Positions 18,571 through 27,119 are shown, counted from the first letter of the stretch. The stretch is 36,661 nucleotides of DNA from Streptomyces sp. NRRL B-24484 (GCF_000717715.1 NZ_JOAI01000058.1:1-36661); one strand, 5' to 3'. A program made the numbers and translations. The notes: generated by a model not told the origin, from the letters alone.

Positions 18571-20106
18571 TCAGCGGTACTCGCGCAGGCGGGGCCTGAC
18601 GCCGAGGACGGTGAGCGCAAGGAGCGCAGCCAGCAGCACGGTACCGCCGGCGGCTGCAGGTCCGTCGAGTTCGCCGTCCGCCTGCGCCACCGCGCGGTCC
18701 ATCGCCTGCCGGTTGACGGCGAGGACGGCGTCCAGCGCGTCGCCGAGCTCGGCGAAGTCGGCATTGGACTGGCCGGCCGCGAGGCCGGTGTTGAAGGTGA
18801 CAGCTTCCTTGAGGCGGCCCTGGGCTCGCAGGGCGCGCATCCTCCGGTCATCGAGCTGGTACTGCCGGAAGGCCTCCAGTACGCGCTCGGCGGTGTCCTG
18901 TTCACCGGCGAAGGTGATGTTACGCAGCTCGTCGCCGAGGTATCCGCCGAACGGGACGTCGCTGCGGTCGGCGCGATGCGCCTCGGCGGCCGCCTTCAGC
19001 CGCAGGTCGTAGTCGCCGAGCGAGGCGCCCTCGAGCCGGGCGAAAGCCTGGGTCTTGTCGAAGAAGCCCTGCTCGTACGCGGCGGCCCGGACCGGGTCAG
19101 TGAGGTAGCGGCTCTCGTCCGCGTTCATGTCGTACGCAGTGGCGCGGGCGCGGCTGAGGGCGAGGACGGAGTCGTAGGCGTTGCTCTTGGCCACCACCAG
19201 GTCACGGTCGGCCTGCGTGGAGAGGTGCAGCCCGGCGAGCAGGGCGACCGCGGTCAGCAGGGTGACGGCGGCGAGCAGCGGGTTGACCAGGCGGCGGAAA
19301 CGGACGGTGAGCGTGTGATGCAGGGCGCCGAGCGCCACGAGGGCGAGCAGGCCGGTCGCCAGGATCCACCACCAGCCGGCCGCGAGGCCCTCGCGCTGCT
19401 CCGTGTAAACGCGGTCCACGGTGGCGGCGTTGGCGGCGGTGACCTGGTCCGCCGCGGGCAGGAGGCGCTGGCGGAGCAGGTCGGTGGCCTGCCGGTAGGT
19501 CTCCAGTGCCTGCGCGGACGGCCGGCCGGCGGGGGCCTGGTCCTGGTCCTCCAGCAGCTGGGTGCGGGCCACCAGCGCCTCGTAGCGGCCGAGTTCGCCG
19601 ATCACGGTCTGCACCGCGCGCTGCCCGGCCGGGTCTCCGGCGGCGGCCTCGGCGGCGCGCTGGAGGTCCTCGCCGGCCTCGGTGCGGCGCTGCTCGTAGG
19701 TGTCCAGGGTCTGCCTGCGCAGGGCGAGGTAGTCGGGGTCCGCGCCGATCAGCAGGAGGTTGGCCGCCTGGGCGTCCATGTCGCTGAGGGCGAAGTAGAG
19801 GTCGGCGGCGCGGACGGCCTGCGGGGCGGCCCGGTGGCCGATGACGTCGATGCCGTCCCGCGCACCGGCGAGCACCGAAGCGACGGCCCCGCCGAGGCCG
19901 AGCACACAGACCAGGCAGGCCGCGGTGAGCGCCCGGACCAGCCTCGGGGTGGTCCAGGAGGACCGGCCGACACGCCTGCGGGCAGCCGAGACCACGGCAA
20001 GGGGAGCGCGCGACCCGGGCGGCCCAGCTGCTGCCCCGGGGCCCGCCACCGCCGGCGAGCCCGTCCTCTTGGTACCGGTCGTCGTATCCAGCGCACCCGG
20101 TGCCAT
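18571..20106 (-). CDS. GlnX-like membrane receptor with two extracytoplasmic helical domains (511 aa)
   Basis: The layout is a cytosolic N-terminus, a helix at about 60-80, an extracytoplasmic helical region (80-230), two helices (about 235-300), a second extracytoplasmic helical region (300-480) and a C-terminal helix. Segments such as AADLYFALSDMDAQAANLLL and SRARATAYDMNADESRYL resemble four-helix-bundle sensor domains. This architecture matches GlnX, the membrane partner of GlnH and PknG in amino-acid sensing of corynebacteria and mycobacteria; neither partner is in this window. The ATG at 20106 has GGGGAGGGG upstream. Its promoter carries a full island operator, so it may report on K+ or osmotic state. 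Confidence 0.7.
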   Translation of the reverse strand: MAPGALDTTTGTKRTGSPAVAGPGAAAGPPGSRAPLAVVSAARRRVGRSSWTTPRLVRALTAACLVCVLGLGGAVASVLAGARDGIDVIGHRAAPQAVRAADLYFALSDMDAQAANLLLIGADPDYLALRRQTLDTYEQRRTEAGEDLQRAAEAAAGDPAGQRAVQTVIGELGRYEALVARTQLLEDQDQAPAGRPSAQALETYRQATDLLRQRLLPAADQVTAANAATVDRVYTEQREGLAAGWWWILATGLLALVALGALHHTLTVRFRRLVNPLLAAVTLLTAVALLAGLHLSTQADRDLVVAKSNAYDSVLALSRARATAYDMNADESRYLTDPVRAAAYEQGFFDKTQAFARLEGASLGDYDLRLKAAAEAHRADRSDVPFGGYLGDELRNITFAGEQDTAERVLEAFRQYQLDDRRMRALRAQGRLKEAVTFNTGLAAGQSNADFAELGDALDAVLAVNRQAMDRAVAQADGELDGPAAAGGTVLLAALLALTVLGVRPRLREYR

Positions 20107-20236
20107 GACCGCGCGTCCCCTCCCCCTGCCGGTTGGCCGCCGAACGCCCTCCTCGGTGTGTCCGTCCGGAGAGCCGGACTCCGGCACGACCCGCGCTCCT
20201 TCCTCACGAAGGACGCGGAGCCGTTCGGCGCAGCTC

Positions 20237-20321
20237 ACGCTAGGGGCCACCCGACCGCGGCCGGCCGCTCCCTGACGCTCCCTTGACGCATGCGACGGTT
20301 TTCCTGACGGATCATTGACGG
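20237..20321 (-). promoter_or_regulatory. Four-half-site operator and -10 of the GlnX-like receptor (all four sites intact)
   Basis: Half-sites TGACGC at 20273, TGACGC at 20284, TGACGG at 20305 and TGACGG at 20316 follow the 11-21-11 layout perfectly. TAGCGT (plus 20237-20242) starts 31 bp from the proximal site. The predicted leader is about 125 nt. Confidence 0.85.
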
Positions 20322-20332
20322 TGGAGACACCG

Positions 20333-20629
20333 TCAGCTCTCGGACTTCCTGCTGCCCGAGCACCTCCTTGATGAGCCCGTACAGCACCTTCGGAACTCCC
20401 GAGCCGGGTCGGTGGCGGCGTCGCCGACGACGGCGTTCTCGTAGCCCACACCGGCCCAGGTCTTGGGACGGTGTGGGCCCTCGGCGGCGACCGCGGTCAG
20501 CAGCTGCCGCCCGGCCCTGTCGTCCTTGGTGCTGGCGGCGGTGACCCGGGCTGCCGGCCCACGGCCGAGAGTGTCGGTGCTGATGTCCCGCTTCCTGATT
20601 GCGGTCCTCTTACCAACGTCGATATCCCG
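20333..20629 (-). pseudogene. IS5-type transposase fragment
   Basis: The minus-strand frame reads DIDVGKRTAIRKRDISTDTL, then VTAAS, then GRQLLTAVAAEGPHRPKTWA and GYENAVV. These correspond to the central DDE region of IS5-family transposases (KRHI.TDTLG, VTAAS, QLL..VA...P...KTW.D.GY). The metal-binding aspartate expected near TWAGVGY is absent, both ends are missing and no inverted repeats are visible. It is clearly inactive. It starts just beside the receptor operator. Confidence 0.6.
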
Positions 20630-20858
20630 AGTGGCTCGACGATGCAGGCCGTCGGCTCGGACGGCGGCCTCGGAGGCGTGGGCCGGGCGCCGCTGGCCGC
20701 AAAGGGACAGACACGTGTTGCCATGCGCAGGCAGTTGGGGCGTGACACCGGCGGTTGGACGGGTGTACCGGCAGATTCCTGCTCGTCCAAGCCCTGGGAC
20801 TCGGGGACCGTTACCCGCGAGATCGAGTGAAAGCCACCCGGGCTTGTCTGGAGGCGTT

Positions 20859-21046
20859 GTGTCATCGCAGTTCATGGATGCCAAGCAGACTGCGGAGTAT
20901 TTGAACATGTCGGTGCCGTGGGTGTATCGGGAAGCCTCCCGGGTGGGGCTCGTCCCGTACAGGTTCGGGCGGGGCCGGAATGCGAAGCTCCGGTTCAAGG
21001 TCGCTGAGTGCAGGCCTGGGTCAAGCAGCAGCGCTCCTCGGAATGA
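20859..21046 (+). pseudogene. Frameshifted excisionase-like helix-turn-helix gene
   Basis: The GTG at 20859 follows GGAGG. The product contains MDAKQTAEYLNMSVPWVYRE, then YRFGRGRNAKLRFKVAE, which is the MerR/Xis-like fold of excisionases from actinomycete integrative elements. After KVAE (about 21005) a one-base deletion shifts the frame. In the next frame the expected ending VQAWVKQQRSSE and a TGA (21044-21046) are intact. The DNA-binding part could still be made, with a wrong tail. Confidence 0.8.
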
Positions 21047-21096
21047 AGCAGCGGGATGCCCCGCCCGACAGTGGGCTGTGGGCAGAACATCCGTCG

Positions 21097-21330
21097 TCAG
21101 GCGGTAAGACCGAGATTGATGACCTGCGCAGCGCGGCCTATGGAGCCGGGCATGAGGTGCCGGTAGGTCCTGAAGGTGATGTCGACGGTGCTCGTACGCT
21201 TGATTCGCTGCCACTGGTTGTTGATGGAGTAGTGCTGGTACGGCCGCCTGATGTCCTGGGGGTGGCGCAGGAGGTAGCCGTCCATGGCGCCGTACGTGCG
21301 TACGCGGCCCCGTCCCGACCTCGCCACCCG
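21097..21330 (-). pseudogene. Tyrosine-integrase C-terminal fragment
   Basis: The minus-strand frame ends VDITFRTYRHLMPGSIGRAA, then QVINLGLTA and stop. The TYRHLMPGS...A segment is the C-terminal tyrosine box of phage and plasmid integrases of actinomycetes. The upstream part of the frame does not show the Arg-His boxes. It lies next to the excisionase remnant but on the opposite strand, so the element has been rearranged. Confidence 0.5.
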
Positions 21331-21444
21331 CGAGCAGCGGATCGCCGTCGCCGAACACCTCGCCGCCCGCCGCGGACGTGCCCCGTGGCCGGTCCGCAGG
21401 ACGACCGGGCACCCGCTCACCGGCCGCCGCCGTGGGGCGACCGC

Positions 21445-21505
21445 CTTACGGATCGCTGACGGTGCCGCGCCGCGACGGCCCTGCGGCCGAGCCGGCCGGT
21501 AGCGT
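21445..21505 (+). promoter_or_regulatory. Two-component box and -10 of the epimerase gene
   Basis: The box reads CTTACGGATCGCTGAC at 21445-21460, the complement of GTNNG-N5-CGTAAG. TAGCGT at 21500-21505 begins 55 bp after the box start, the same distance as at the response-regulator promoter. Eight bases separate TAGCGT from the ATG and there is no ribosome-binding sequence, so the mRNA is probably leaderless. Confidence 0.6.
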
Positions 21506-21513
21506 CGCCGGTC

Positions 21514-22569
21514 ATGAGGATTCTGGTAACCGGCGGCGCCGGGTTCATCGGTTCGGCCGTCGTGCGTGCTCTGTTCGCTGCGGGCCACGAGGTCCGCGTA
21601 CTGGACGCACTGCTGCCCGCCGTCCACCCGTCGGCGGCCGCACCCGACCTGCCTGCCGGCGTCGAGTTCCTGCACGGCGACGTACGGGACACGCCGGTGG
21701 TGGAGCAGGCCCTGGCCGGAGTGGATGCGGTCTGCCACCAAGCGGCGATGGTCGGCCTCGGTCTCGACCTCGACGACGCGCCCGAGTACGTCGGCTGCAA
21801 CGACCTCGGAACAGCGGTGCTCCTGTCCGCGATGGCACGGGCAGAGGTGCGGAACCTGGTACTGGCCGGATCGATGGTGGTCTACGGCGAGGGCCGGTAC
21901 GTGTGCCCGGAGCACGGCAGTGTGGCGCCCGGTCCCCGGCGGCGGGACGATCTCGACGCCGGGCGGTTCGAACCGCCGTGTCCGGTGTGCAGGACCCTGC
22001 TCCGGCCGGGCCTGGTGGCGGAGGACGCACCCGGTGACCCCCGCAACGTGTACGCCGCGAGCAAGCTCGCCCAGGAGCACCTGGCCGCCGCCTGGGCCCG
22101 GGCGTGCGGCGGGTCCGTCCTGACGCTGCGCTACCACAACGTGTACGGCGCGGGCATGCCGCGCGACACGCCGTACGCAGGGGTCGCCTCCCTGTTCCGG
22201 TCCGCGCTGGCCCGCGGCGAGGCTCCCCGGGTGTTCGAGGACGGTGGACAGCGCCGGGACTTCGTCCACGTCGACGACGTTGCGGCGGCGAACCTCGCCG
22301 CACTGGAGGACATCGACGGCCGGCTGCCGGGAAGCAGCCGGGCGTACAACGTCGGCAGTGGGGAGGTGAACACGGTCGGTGGGATGGCCCGGGCGCTGGC
22401 GGAGGCCTGCGGCGGACCTGCGCCGGTGGTGACGGGTCAGTACCGGCTCGGGGACGTTCGGCACATCACCGCCGATTCCTCCCGGCTGCGGGACGAACTG
22501 GGCTGGCGGGCCCGGGTGCCGTTCCTCGCGGGAATGGCCGAGTTCGCCGCCGCCCCGCTGCGGGCCTGA
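21514..22569 (+). CDS. NAD-dependent sugar epimerase/dehydratase with zinc-ribbon insertion (351 aa)
   Basis: This is an extended SDR acting on nucleotide sugars. It has the cofactor loop TGGAGFIGS at 6-14, the acidic residue after strand 2, a GSMVVYGEG Ser/Tyr region and the catalytic YAASK. Between them sits an insertion with C-P-E-H and, about 35 residues later, C-P-V-C, which looks like a zinc ribbon. Such insertions occur in a subgroup that includes dTDP-rhamnose 4-epimerase-like enzymes. The product sugar cannot be named. Its stop abuts the stop of the convergent histidine kinase gene with no base between them. Confidence 0.85.
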   Translation: MRILVTGGAGFIGSAVVRALFAAGHEVRVLDALLPAVHPSAAAPDLPAGVEFLHGDVRDTPVVEQALAGVDAVCHQAAMVGLGLDLDDAPEYVGCNDLGTAVLLSAMARAEVRNLVLAGSMVVYGEGRYVCPEHGSVAPGPRRRDDLDAGRFEPPCPVCRTLLRPGLVAEDAPGDPRNVYAASKLAQEHLAAAWARACGGSVLTLRYHNVYGAGMPRDTPYAGVASLFRSALARGEAPRVFEDGGQRRDFVHVDDVAAANLAALEDIDGRLPGSSRAYNVGSGEVNTVGGMARALAEACGGPAPVVTGQYRLGDVRHITADSSRLRDELGWRARVPFLAGMAEFAAAPLRA

Positions 22570-23706
22570 CTACCCGCGTGCCGCCGGCAGCGCGATCTCG
22601 AAGCAGCAGCCTCCGGTGACGTTGTGCACCCGGGCGCGGCCGGCGTGGGCCTCGACGATGCCGCGGACGATGGCCAGGCCGAGGCCGGCCCCGCTGTCCC
22701 CGCCCTCGCCGGGATCGCGCCGCGGCGTGCGGGCCGTGCTGCCGCGCCAGCCGGTTTCGAACACGCGGGAGAGATCCTGTTCCGGGATGCCCCCGCAGCC
22801 GTCGGTGACCGAGAGGACGACCTCGTCCAGCTCCCGGCGGGCCGAGACCGCGACGACGCCGTCCTCGGGCGTCGAGCGGATCGCGTTGACGAGGAGGTTG
22901 CCGAGCACCCGGGTGATCTCCCGGCTGTCCACCTCGACCGGCTCGGCGACGACCTGACGACCCTCCAGGCGGACTCCGTGCCGGCGGGCCAGGGGGTGGG
23001 CGCCGGCGAGTGCATCGTCGACCAGGTCGTAGACGGACACCCGCGACACCGTGAGGGACAGCGCGCCCGCCTGGATGCGGGAGAGTTCGAAGAGGTCGTC
23101 GACCATCCCGGCGAGCCGCTCGACCTCGGTGCGGATCCGCCCCAGGTAGTGCCCCGGCTCGTCGACCACTCCGTCCTCCAGAGCTTCGGCCATGGCCCGC
23201 AGACCGGCGAGCGGGGTGCGCAGGTCGTGCGAGATCCAGGCGATCAGCTCGCGCCGCGAGGCGTCCAGCGTCTGTGCCCGGGCCCGCGACTGGGCCAGCC
23301 GGGCGCTGGTGGCGGCGAGTTCCGCACTGAGCTGGGCGAGTTCGAGCCCGAGGGGGTGGTCGGGTGCGGTGAACCCGGTGTCGCTGCCGACGGTGCGGGC
23401 GGCCGCGGTCAGGGCGCGGCTGCCGGCCACCACCTGGCGCCCGAGCAGTGCCGCTGTGAGCAGCGAGACGACGGACGCCATGCCGAGCACGGTGATCACC
23501 ACGCCGAGGTCGTGCCCGGAGAGGAACATCGCCTGGGCGACGGCGAACGTCCCGGAGGAGACGGCGAGGACGGTGACGACGGCGACGCAGAAGAGCGACA
23601 GTGCCATCGAGCGGCGCCGCAGCAGCCGGACGGCCGCCCAGCCGAGCAGGCCCGCACCGGCGGCACCGAGACCGGCGAACAGGGCGATGAGCAGCAGGTC
23701 CTTCAC
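22570..23706 (-). CDS. Sensor histidine kinase (378 aa)
   Basis: Two or more N-terminal membrane helices (residues about 1-85, little extracytoplasmic loop) are followed by a linker. The dimerisation domain carries the H-box SHDLRTPLAG, and the ATPase domain has N (NLLVNAIRST), G1 (DGCGGIPEQDL), F and G2 (GAGLGLAIVRGI) boxes. The GTG start overlaps the response-regulator stop by four bases (GTGA), so the two are co-translated. The small input domain suggests an intramembrane-type sensor. It is expected to phosphorylate the regulator at 23703-24458. Confidence 0.94.
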   Translation of the reverse strand: MKDLLLIALFAGLGAAGAGLLGWAAVRLLRRRSMALSLFCVAVVTVLAVSSGTFAVAQAMFLSGHDLGVVITVLGMASVVSLLTAALLGRQVVAGSRALTAAARTVGSDTGFTAPDHPLGLELAQLSAELAATSARLAQSRARAQTLDASRRELIAWISHDLRTPLAGLRAMAEALEDGVVDEPGHYLGRIRTEVERLAGMVDDLFELSRIQAGALSLTVSRVSVYDLVDDALAGAHPLARRHGVRLEGRQVVAEPVEVDSREITRVLGNLLVNAIRSTPEDGVVAVSARRELDEVVLSVTDGCGGIPEQDLSRVFETGWRGSTARTPRRDPGEGGDSGAGLGLAIVRGIVEAHAGRARVHNVTGGCCFEIALPAARG

Positions 23707-24458
23707 GCCGGGCCGTCCTTGTCGTCGATCGCGGGGTCGTAGCGGTAGCCGACGCCCCAGACCGTGGCGATCAGCTTCGGTGCGGCGGGGTCGTCCTCGA
23801 TCTTCTCGCGCAGCCGGCGGACGTGGACGGTGACGGTGGACAGGTCGCCGAAGTCCCAGCCCCAGACCCGATGCATCAGCTCCTGCCGTGAAAGGACCGT
23901 GCGCGGGTGCTGCAGGAGGAAGACGAGCAGGTCGAACTCCCTCAGTGTGAGCATGAGTTCGCGTCCGTTGCGGTGTGCGAGGCGGGCCTGCGGGTCCAGC
24001 GTGATGTCCCCGGACACCAGCAGCGCCGGGGAGGGCGCCGCGGGAGCGGTGGCACGGGAGCGGCGTAGGACGGACTGGATGCGCAGGACGAGTTCCCGCG
24101 GGCTGAAGGGCTTGGTGACGTAGTCGTCGGCGCCCAGTTCCAGACCGAGGATGCGGTCGGCCTCGTCGCCCTTGGCGGTGAGCATGACCACCGGGAGGTC
24201 GGCGCCGTCCTCGGATGCGCGCAGCCTGCGCAGGATCTCCAGGCCGTCGGTCCCGGGGAGCATGAGGTCGAGGACCAGGAGGTCGGGGCAGTGGGCGCGC
24301 GCCAGGGCGAGGCCCTGGTCGCCGTCGCAGGCCCGGTCGACGTGGTGGCCGGCCCGGGTGAGGTAGCCGGCGACGACCTCGCCCACGGTGAGGTCGTCGT
24401 CGATCACCAGGATGCGGGCGGGGTCCGGCGGTCCGGCGGAGGCGGGGCTGTCGTTCAC
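23703..24458 (-). CDS. OmpR/PhoB-family response regulator (251 aa)
   Basis: The receiver domain (residues 15-130) has the acidic pair D20-D21, the phospho-acceptor D64 in LLVLDLMLPG, T in VVMLTAKG and K in VTKPFS. The winged-helix domain spans about 150-245, including the recognition region STVTVHVRRLREKIEDDP and GVGYRYDP. The GTG at 24458 lies seven bases after TATCCT and has no ribosome-binding sequence, so the mRNA is probably leaderless. A box at 24511-24526 suggests autoregulation, and related boxes precede three other units of the cluster. Confidence 0.95.
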   Translation of the reverse strand: MNDSPASAGPPDPARILVIDDDLTVGEVVAGYLTRAGHHVDRACDGDQGLALARAHCPDLLVLDLMLPGTDGLEILRRLRASEDGADLPVVMLTAKGDEADRILGLELGADDYVTKPFSPRELVLRIQSVLRRSRATAPAAPSPALLVSGDITLDPQARLAHRNGRELMLTLREFDLLVFLLQHPRTVLSRQELMHRVWGWDFGDLSTVTVHVRRLREKIEDDPAAPKLIATVWGVGYRYDPAIDDKDGPA

Positions 24459-24465
24459 CTCGCCG

Positions 24466-24526
24466 AGGATACGAGCTGTGGCGGTGCCGCGGTGCCGCGC
24501 CGGGGTCGATGTTCGTGTTCCGTAAG
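24466..24526 (-). promoter_or_regulatory. Two-component box and -10 of the response-regulator/kinase operon
   Basis: The box GTTCGTGTTCCGTAAG occupies plus 24511-24526. TATCCT on the minus strand (plus 24466-24471) begins 55 bp from the box edge, then seven bases to the GTG. The -35 region lacks consensus, which fits activator dependence. Confidence 0.6.
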
Positions 24527-24570
24527 ATCGCCGATCCGATGCGGCGCGGGACGGCGGCCGGCCGGCTGGC

Positions 24571-24626
24571 GTAGGACTTTCGTAAGGGCGCGGTTCGGCC
24601 GCAACCGGCCTGCCCGCGCTTAGCGT
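24571..24626 (+). promoter_or_regulatory. Two-component box and -10 of the GT2-DUF2064 gene
   Basis: The box GTAGGACTTTCGTAAG occupies 24571-24586. TAGCGT at 24621-24626 begins 50 bp from the box start, the same as at the molybdoenzyme gene. Seven bases later is GTG 24634. Confidence 0.6.
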
Positions 24627-24633
24627 GGCCGAC

Positions 24634-25974
24634 GTGACATCTCCGACTCCCCCGTTCCCGTGTGCCGATGTGATCCTGCCGTGCCTCGACGAGGCCGAGG
24701 CCCTGCCCTGGGTACTGGGGCGTGTGCCTGCGGGCTGGCGGGCGATCGTCGTCGACAACGGTTCCCGTGACGGCTCCGCCGAGCTGGCGCGCTCGCTGGG
24801 CGCGACGGTCGTCGAGGAGCCGCGGCGCGGCTTCGGCGCCGCGTGCCATGCCGGACTGCTCGCCGCCACCGCCGAGCTGGTCTGCTTCATGGACTGCGAC
24901 GGCTCGCTCGATCCCGCTCAGCTGCCGCGGGTCGCGGCGCCGGTGCTGGCCGGTTCGGCGGACCTGGTGCTCGGTCGGCGCCGTCCCTCGACGGCCGGGG
25001 CGTGGCCGCTGCACGCCCGCCTGGCCAATGCCGTGCTGGCCCGCCGGCTGCGGTTGCGGACGGGCGCGCCGGTGCACGACCTCGGGCCGATGCGGGCCGC
25101 CCGCCGCGACCGGCTGCTGGCCCTGGGCCTGGGCGACCGCCGGTCCGGCTATCCCTTGGAGATGGTGCTCGCCGCGACGGCGGCCGGGATGCGGATCGCC
25201 GAGACGCCCGTCGACTACCTGCCGCGGACGGGGCGCTCCAAGGTCACCGGTACCGTGCGCGGCACCCGGCAGGCCGTCCGCGACATGCGTGCCGTCCTGG
25301 CCGCACCGGCCCCGACCTTGCTGGTGATCGCCAAGTCGCCGGTCCCCGGACGCGTGAAGACCCGCCTCACCCCGCCCTGCACTCCGGAGCAGGGGGCGGC
25401 ACTGGCCGAGGCCGCCCTCGCCGACACCCTCGCCGTCCTCTCCGTGATGCCGGCCGGACGGCGGCTGCTCGTGCTGGACGGCGCCGTGGGCGCCTGGCTG
25501 CCCCCCGGGTGGCAGGTCGTACCGCAGTCGGACGGCGGGCTGGACGCCCGGCTCTCGGCGGCCTTCGCACACGCCGCCCGGATCGCTCCGGATGCGCCCG
25601 CGCTGCTGGTGGGCATGGACACCCCGCAGGTGGACGCCGCCGTCCTCGCCGAGGCCCTGTCACCGGCAGGGCGCACGGGCGTCGATGCCTGGTACGGCCC
25701 GGCCCGCGACGGGGGATTCTGGGCGCTCGGGCTGGCCAGGCCCGGCGAGGAGCTGGCCCGGCGCCTCCTCCTGGACGTGCCGATGTCCACGCCGGACACC
25801 GGGAAGGTCCTGCTCGAACGTTTGAGGGCGGCGGATCTGACGGTCCGGCAGCTGCCGGTGCTCACCGACGTGGACACGATCCGGGATGCGCACCACGTCG
25901 CCGCCGACGTGCCGAGCAGCAGGTTCGCCGCGTGCCTGGCCGCGGTCGAGGCTGCCCGGGAGGTGGCGGGGTGA
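24634..25974 (+). CDS. Fusion of a GT2 glycosyltransferase and a DUF2064 (TIGR04282-type) domain (446 aa)
   Basis: Residues about 1-220 form a GT-A glycosyltransferase of family 2 (VILPCLDEAEALPWVLGRVP, VVDNGSRDGS, the metal site DCDGS). They resemble polyprenol-phosphate sugar synthases but lack a membrane anchor. Residues about 225-445 form a second nucleotidyl/glycosyltransferase-like domain (IAKSPVPGRVKTRLTPP, LLVGMDTPQV, YGPARDGGFWALGLA), the DUF2064 family. In other bacteria the two are usually separate neighbours, and genomes often place them near radical-SAM proteins linked to arsenosugars. I chose GTG 24634 over GTG 24625 because the -10 element overlaps the latter. The methyltransferase gene overlaps its stop by four bases. 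Confidence 0.85.
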   Translation: MTSPTPPFPCADVILPCLDEAEALPWVLGRVPAGWRAIVVDNGSRDGSAELARSLGATVVEEPRRGFGAACHAGLLAATAELVCFMDCDGSLDPAQLPRVAAPVLAGSADLVLGRRRPSTAGAWPLHARLANAVLARRLRLRTGAPVHDLGPMRAARRDRLLALGLGDRRSGYPLEMVLAATAAGMRIAETPVDYLPRTGRSKVTGTVRGTRQAVRDMRAVLAAPAPTLLVIAKSPVPGRVKTRLTPPCTPEQGAALAEAALADTLAVLSVMPAGRRLLVLDGAVGAWLPPGWQVVPQSDGGLDARLSAAFAHAARIAPDAPALLVGMDTPQVDAAVLAEALSPAGRTGVDAWYGPARDGGFWALGLARPGEELARRLLLDVPMSTPDTGKVLLERLRAADLTVRQLPVLTDVDTIRDAHHVAADVPSSRFAACLAAVEAAREVAG

Positions 25975-26639
25975 CCGTCGAGGCCGAGGCCTGGGTGGAC
26001 GACCCGTTCGCCGAGGCCGTCCGCACCGGCCGGGGCCCGCTGTGGCTCCGCGGCGAGGACGGCCGCCGGATCCCCCTCGACGTGGAGCGCTGGTGCGCGC
26101 CTGCAGCCGGAGCGGACCACGGGCTGCTGCGGCGCTGCATCGGGCTGTCCGCCCCGGTGGTGGATCTCGGTTGCGGCCCCGGCCGCCTGGTCGCGGCCCT
26201 GCTGGGCCTCGGGGTGCCTGCGCTCGGTGTCGACATCACCCGGGCCGCCGTGGCCCGGACCCGCGGCCTCGGTGGGCCGGCCCTGTGCCGCTCGGTGTTC
26301 GACCGGCTGCCCGCGGAGGGACGCTGGGGTGGCGCACTGCTCGCCGACGGCAATCTCGGCATCGGCGGCGACCCGGGGCTGCTGCTCGCCAGGAGCGCCG
26401 AACTCCTCGCACCGGCCGGCGTATTGCTGGTCGAGGTGGAGCCGGGGGAGATCGACGAGAGGATCACCGTCCGGGTCGAGGGACACGACGGGCGGTTGGG
26501 GCCGCCGTTCGTCTGGGCCCGCTGCGGCGCGGCGGCCACCGCCCGTCGTGCCGGACGGGCCGGGCTCGTCGAGACGGAACGCTGGTCCTCCCACCGCCGC
26601 CGGTTCCTCGCCTTCCGCAGGGGGATCCGTCCGCGCTGA
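25971..26639 (+). CDS. Class I SAM-dependent methyltransferase (222 aa)
   Basis: The SAM-binding motif VVDLGCGPGRLVAALLGLGV, the acidic residue in ALGVDI and a LLADGNLGIGGDPGLLLARS motif-IV region are visible. The arsenite-methylase cysteine pattern is absent. The GTG start overlaps the stop of the GT2-DUF2064 gene (GTGA), so the two form one unit and probably act on the same compound, perhaps a glycosylated intermediate. The substrate is unknown. A hairpin terminator follows at 26657-26686. Confidence 0.87.
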   Translation: MTVEAEAWVDDPFAEAVRTGRGPLWLRGEDGRRIPLDVERWCAPAAGADHGLLRRCIGLSAPVVDLGCGPGRLVAALLGLGVPALGVDITRAAVARTRGLGGPALCRSVFDRLPAEGRWGGALLADGNLGIGGDPGLLLARSAELLAPAGVLLVEVEPGEIDERITVRVEGHDGRLGPPFVWARCGAAATARRAGRAGLVETERWSSHRRRFLAFRRGIRPR

Positions 26640-27119
26640 GGAGGCCGCGGCACGCGGGAGCCCGTCCGGCGCGCCCGACGGGCTCCTGCCCTGCCACTGC
26701 GGGGGTCCCGCCCTGCCACTGCCGGTGTTCCCGCTCGCCCCGGCGCCGGTCGACCGGCCCGGTCCGCGTTCCGCTCCGGGTTCCGGGCTCCCTGCACGGC
26801 CGTCCTGATGCGGCCGTCTCGGATCGGGGAGACGGCCGCGAGCCGGTCGTGGACGAAGGTCGCGCCGGTCCGCGGGCCCGGCGGTGCCACGCGGGTCAGC
26901 CGCATCAAGGGGCCGGTGCCGACGATGACCGGTATCACCCCGGGCGACCGCGCGCGGACGGCTCCTGCCCGGCGTTGGGCCTCCCCGCCGGCCGGCGCCG
27001 CGTGCGTGCCCGTACGGTCCGTGGCCACTGGCGGGCCGCGCGACGGAAGCGGCTCGGCCTCGACACGTGCGCGCACCGTGCGGCGGGCGAGCGGTCGGTC
27101 CCGCCGCCGATTCGACGGG
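26640..27119. other. Intergenic region between the methyltransferase and the GT-C gene
   Basis: It contains the terminator at 26657-26686 and a 13-nt direct repeat (GCCCTGCCACTGC at 26688 and 26710). On the minus strand a coding-like stretch reads PVIVGTGPLMRLTRVAPPGP, then ATFVHDRLAAVSPIRDGRI (about 26825-26930). It has no start or family signature, so it may be a gene fragment or chance. Confidence 0.35.
26657..26686 (+). terminator. Hairpin terminator after the methyltransferase gene
   Basis: GGAGCCCGTC at 26657-26666 pairs with GACGGGCTCC at 26677-26686 around a ten-base loop, 17 bp past the stop codon. Confidence 0.8.

Noticed and set aside
22570..25572. A 1000-codon minus-strand open frame
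   Set aside because: Only the 22570-23706 part (the kinase) is real. The rest runs antisense to the response regulator and GT2 frames and shows no domains.
26688..26722. Direct repeat GCCCTGCCACTGC
   Set aside because: Only two copies just after a terminator, so a simple short duplication with no further structure.
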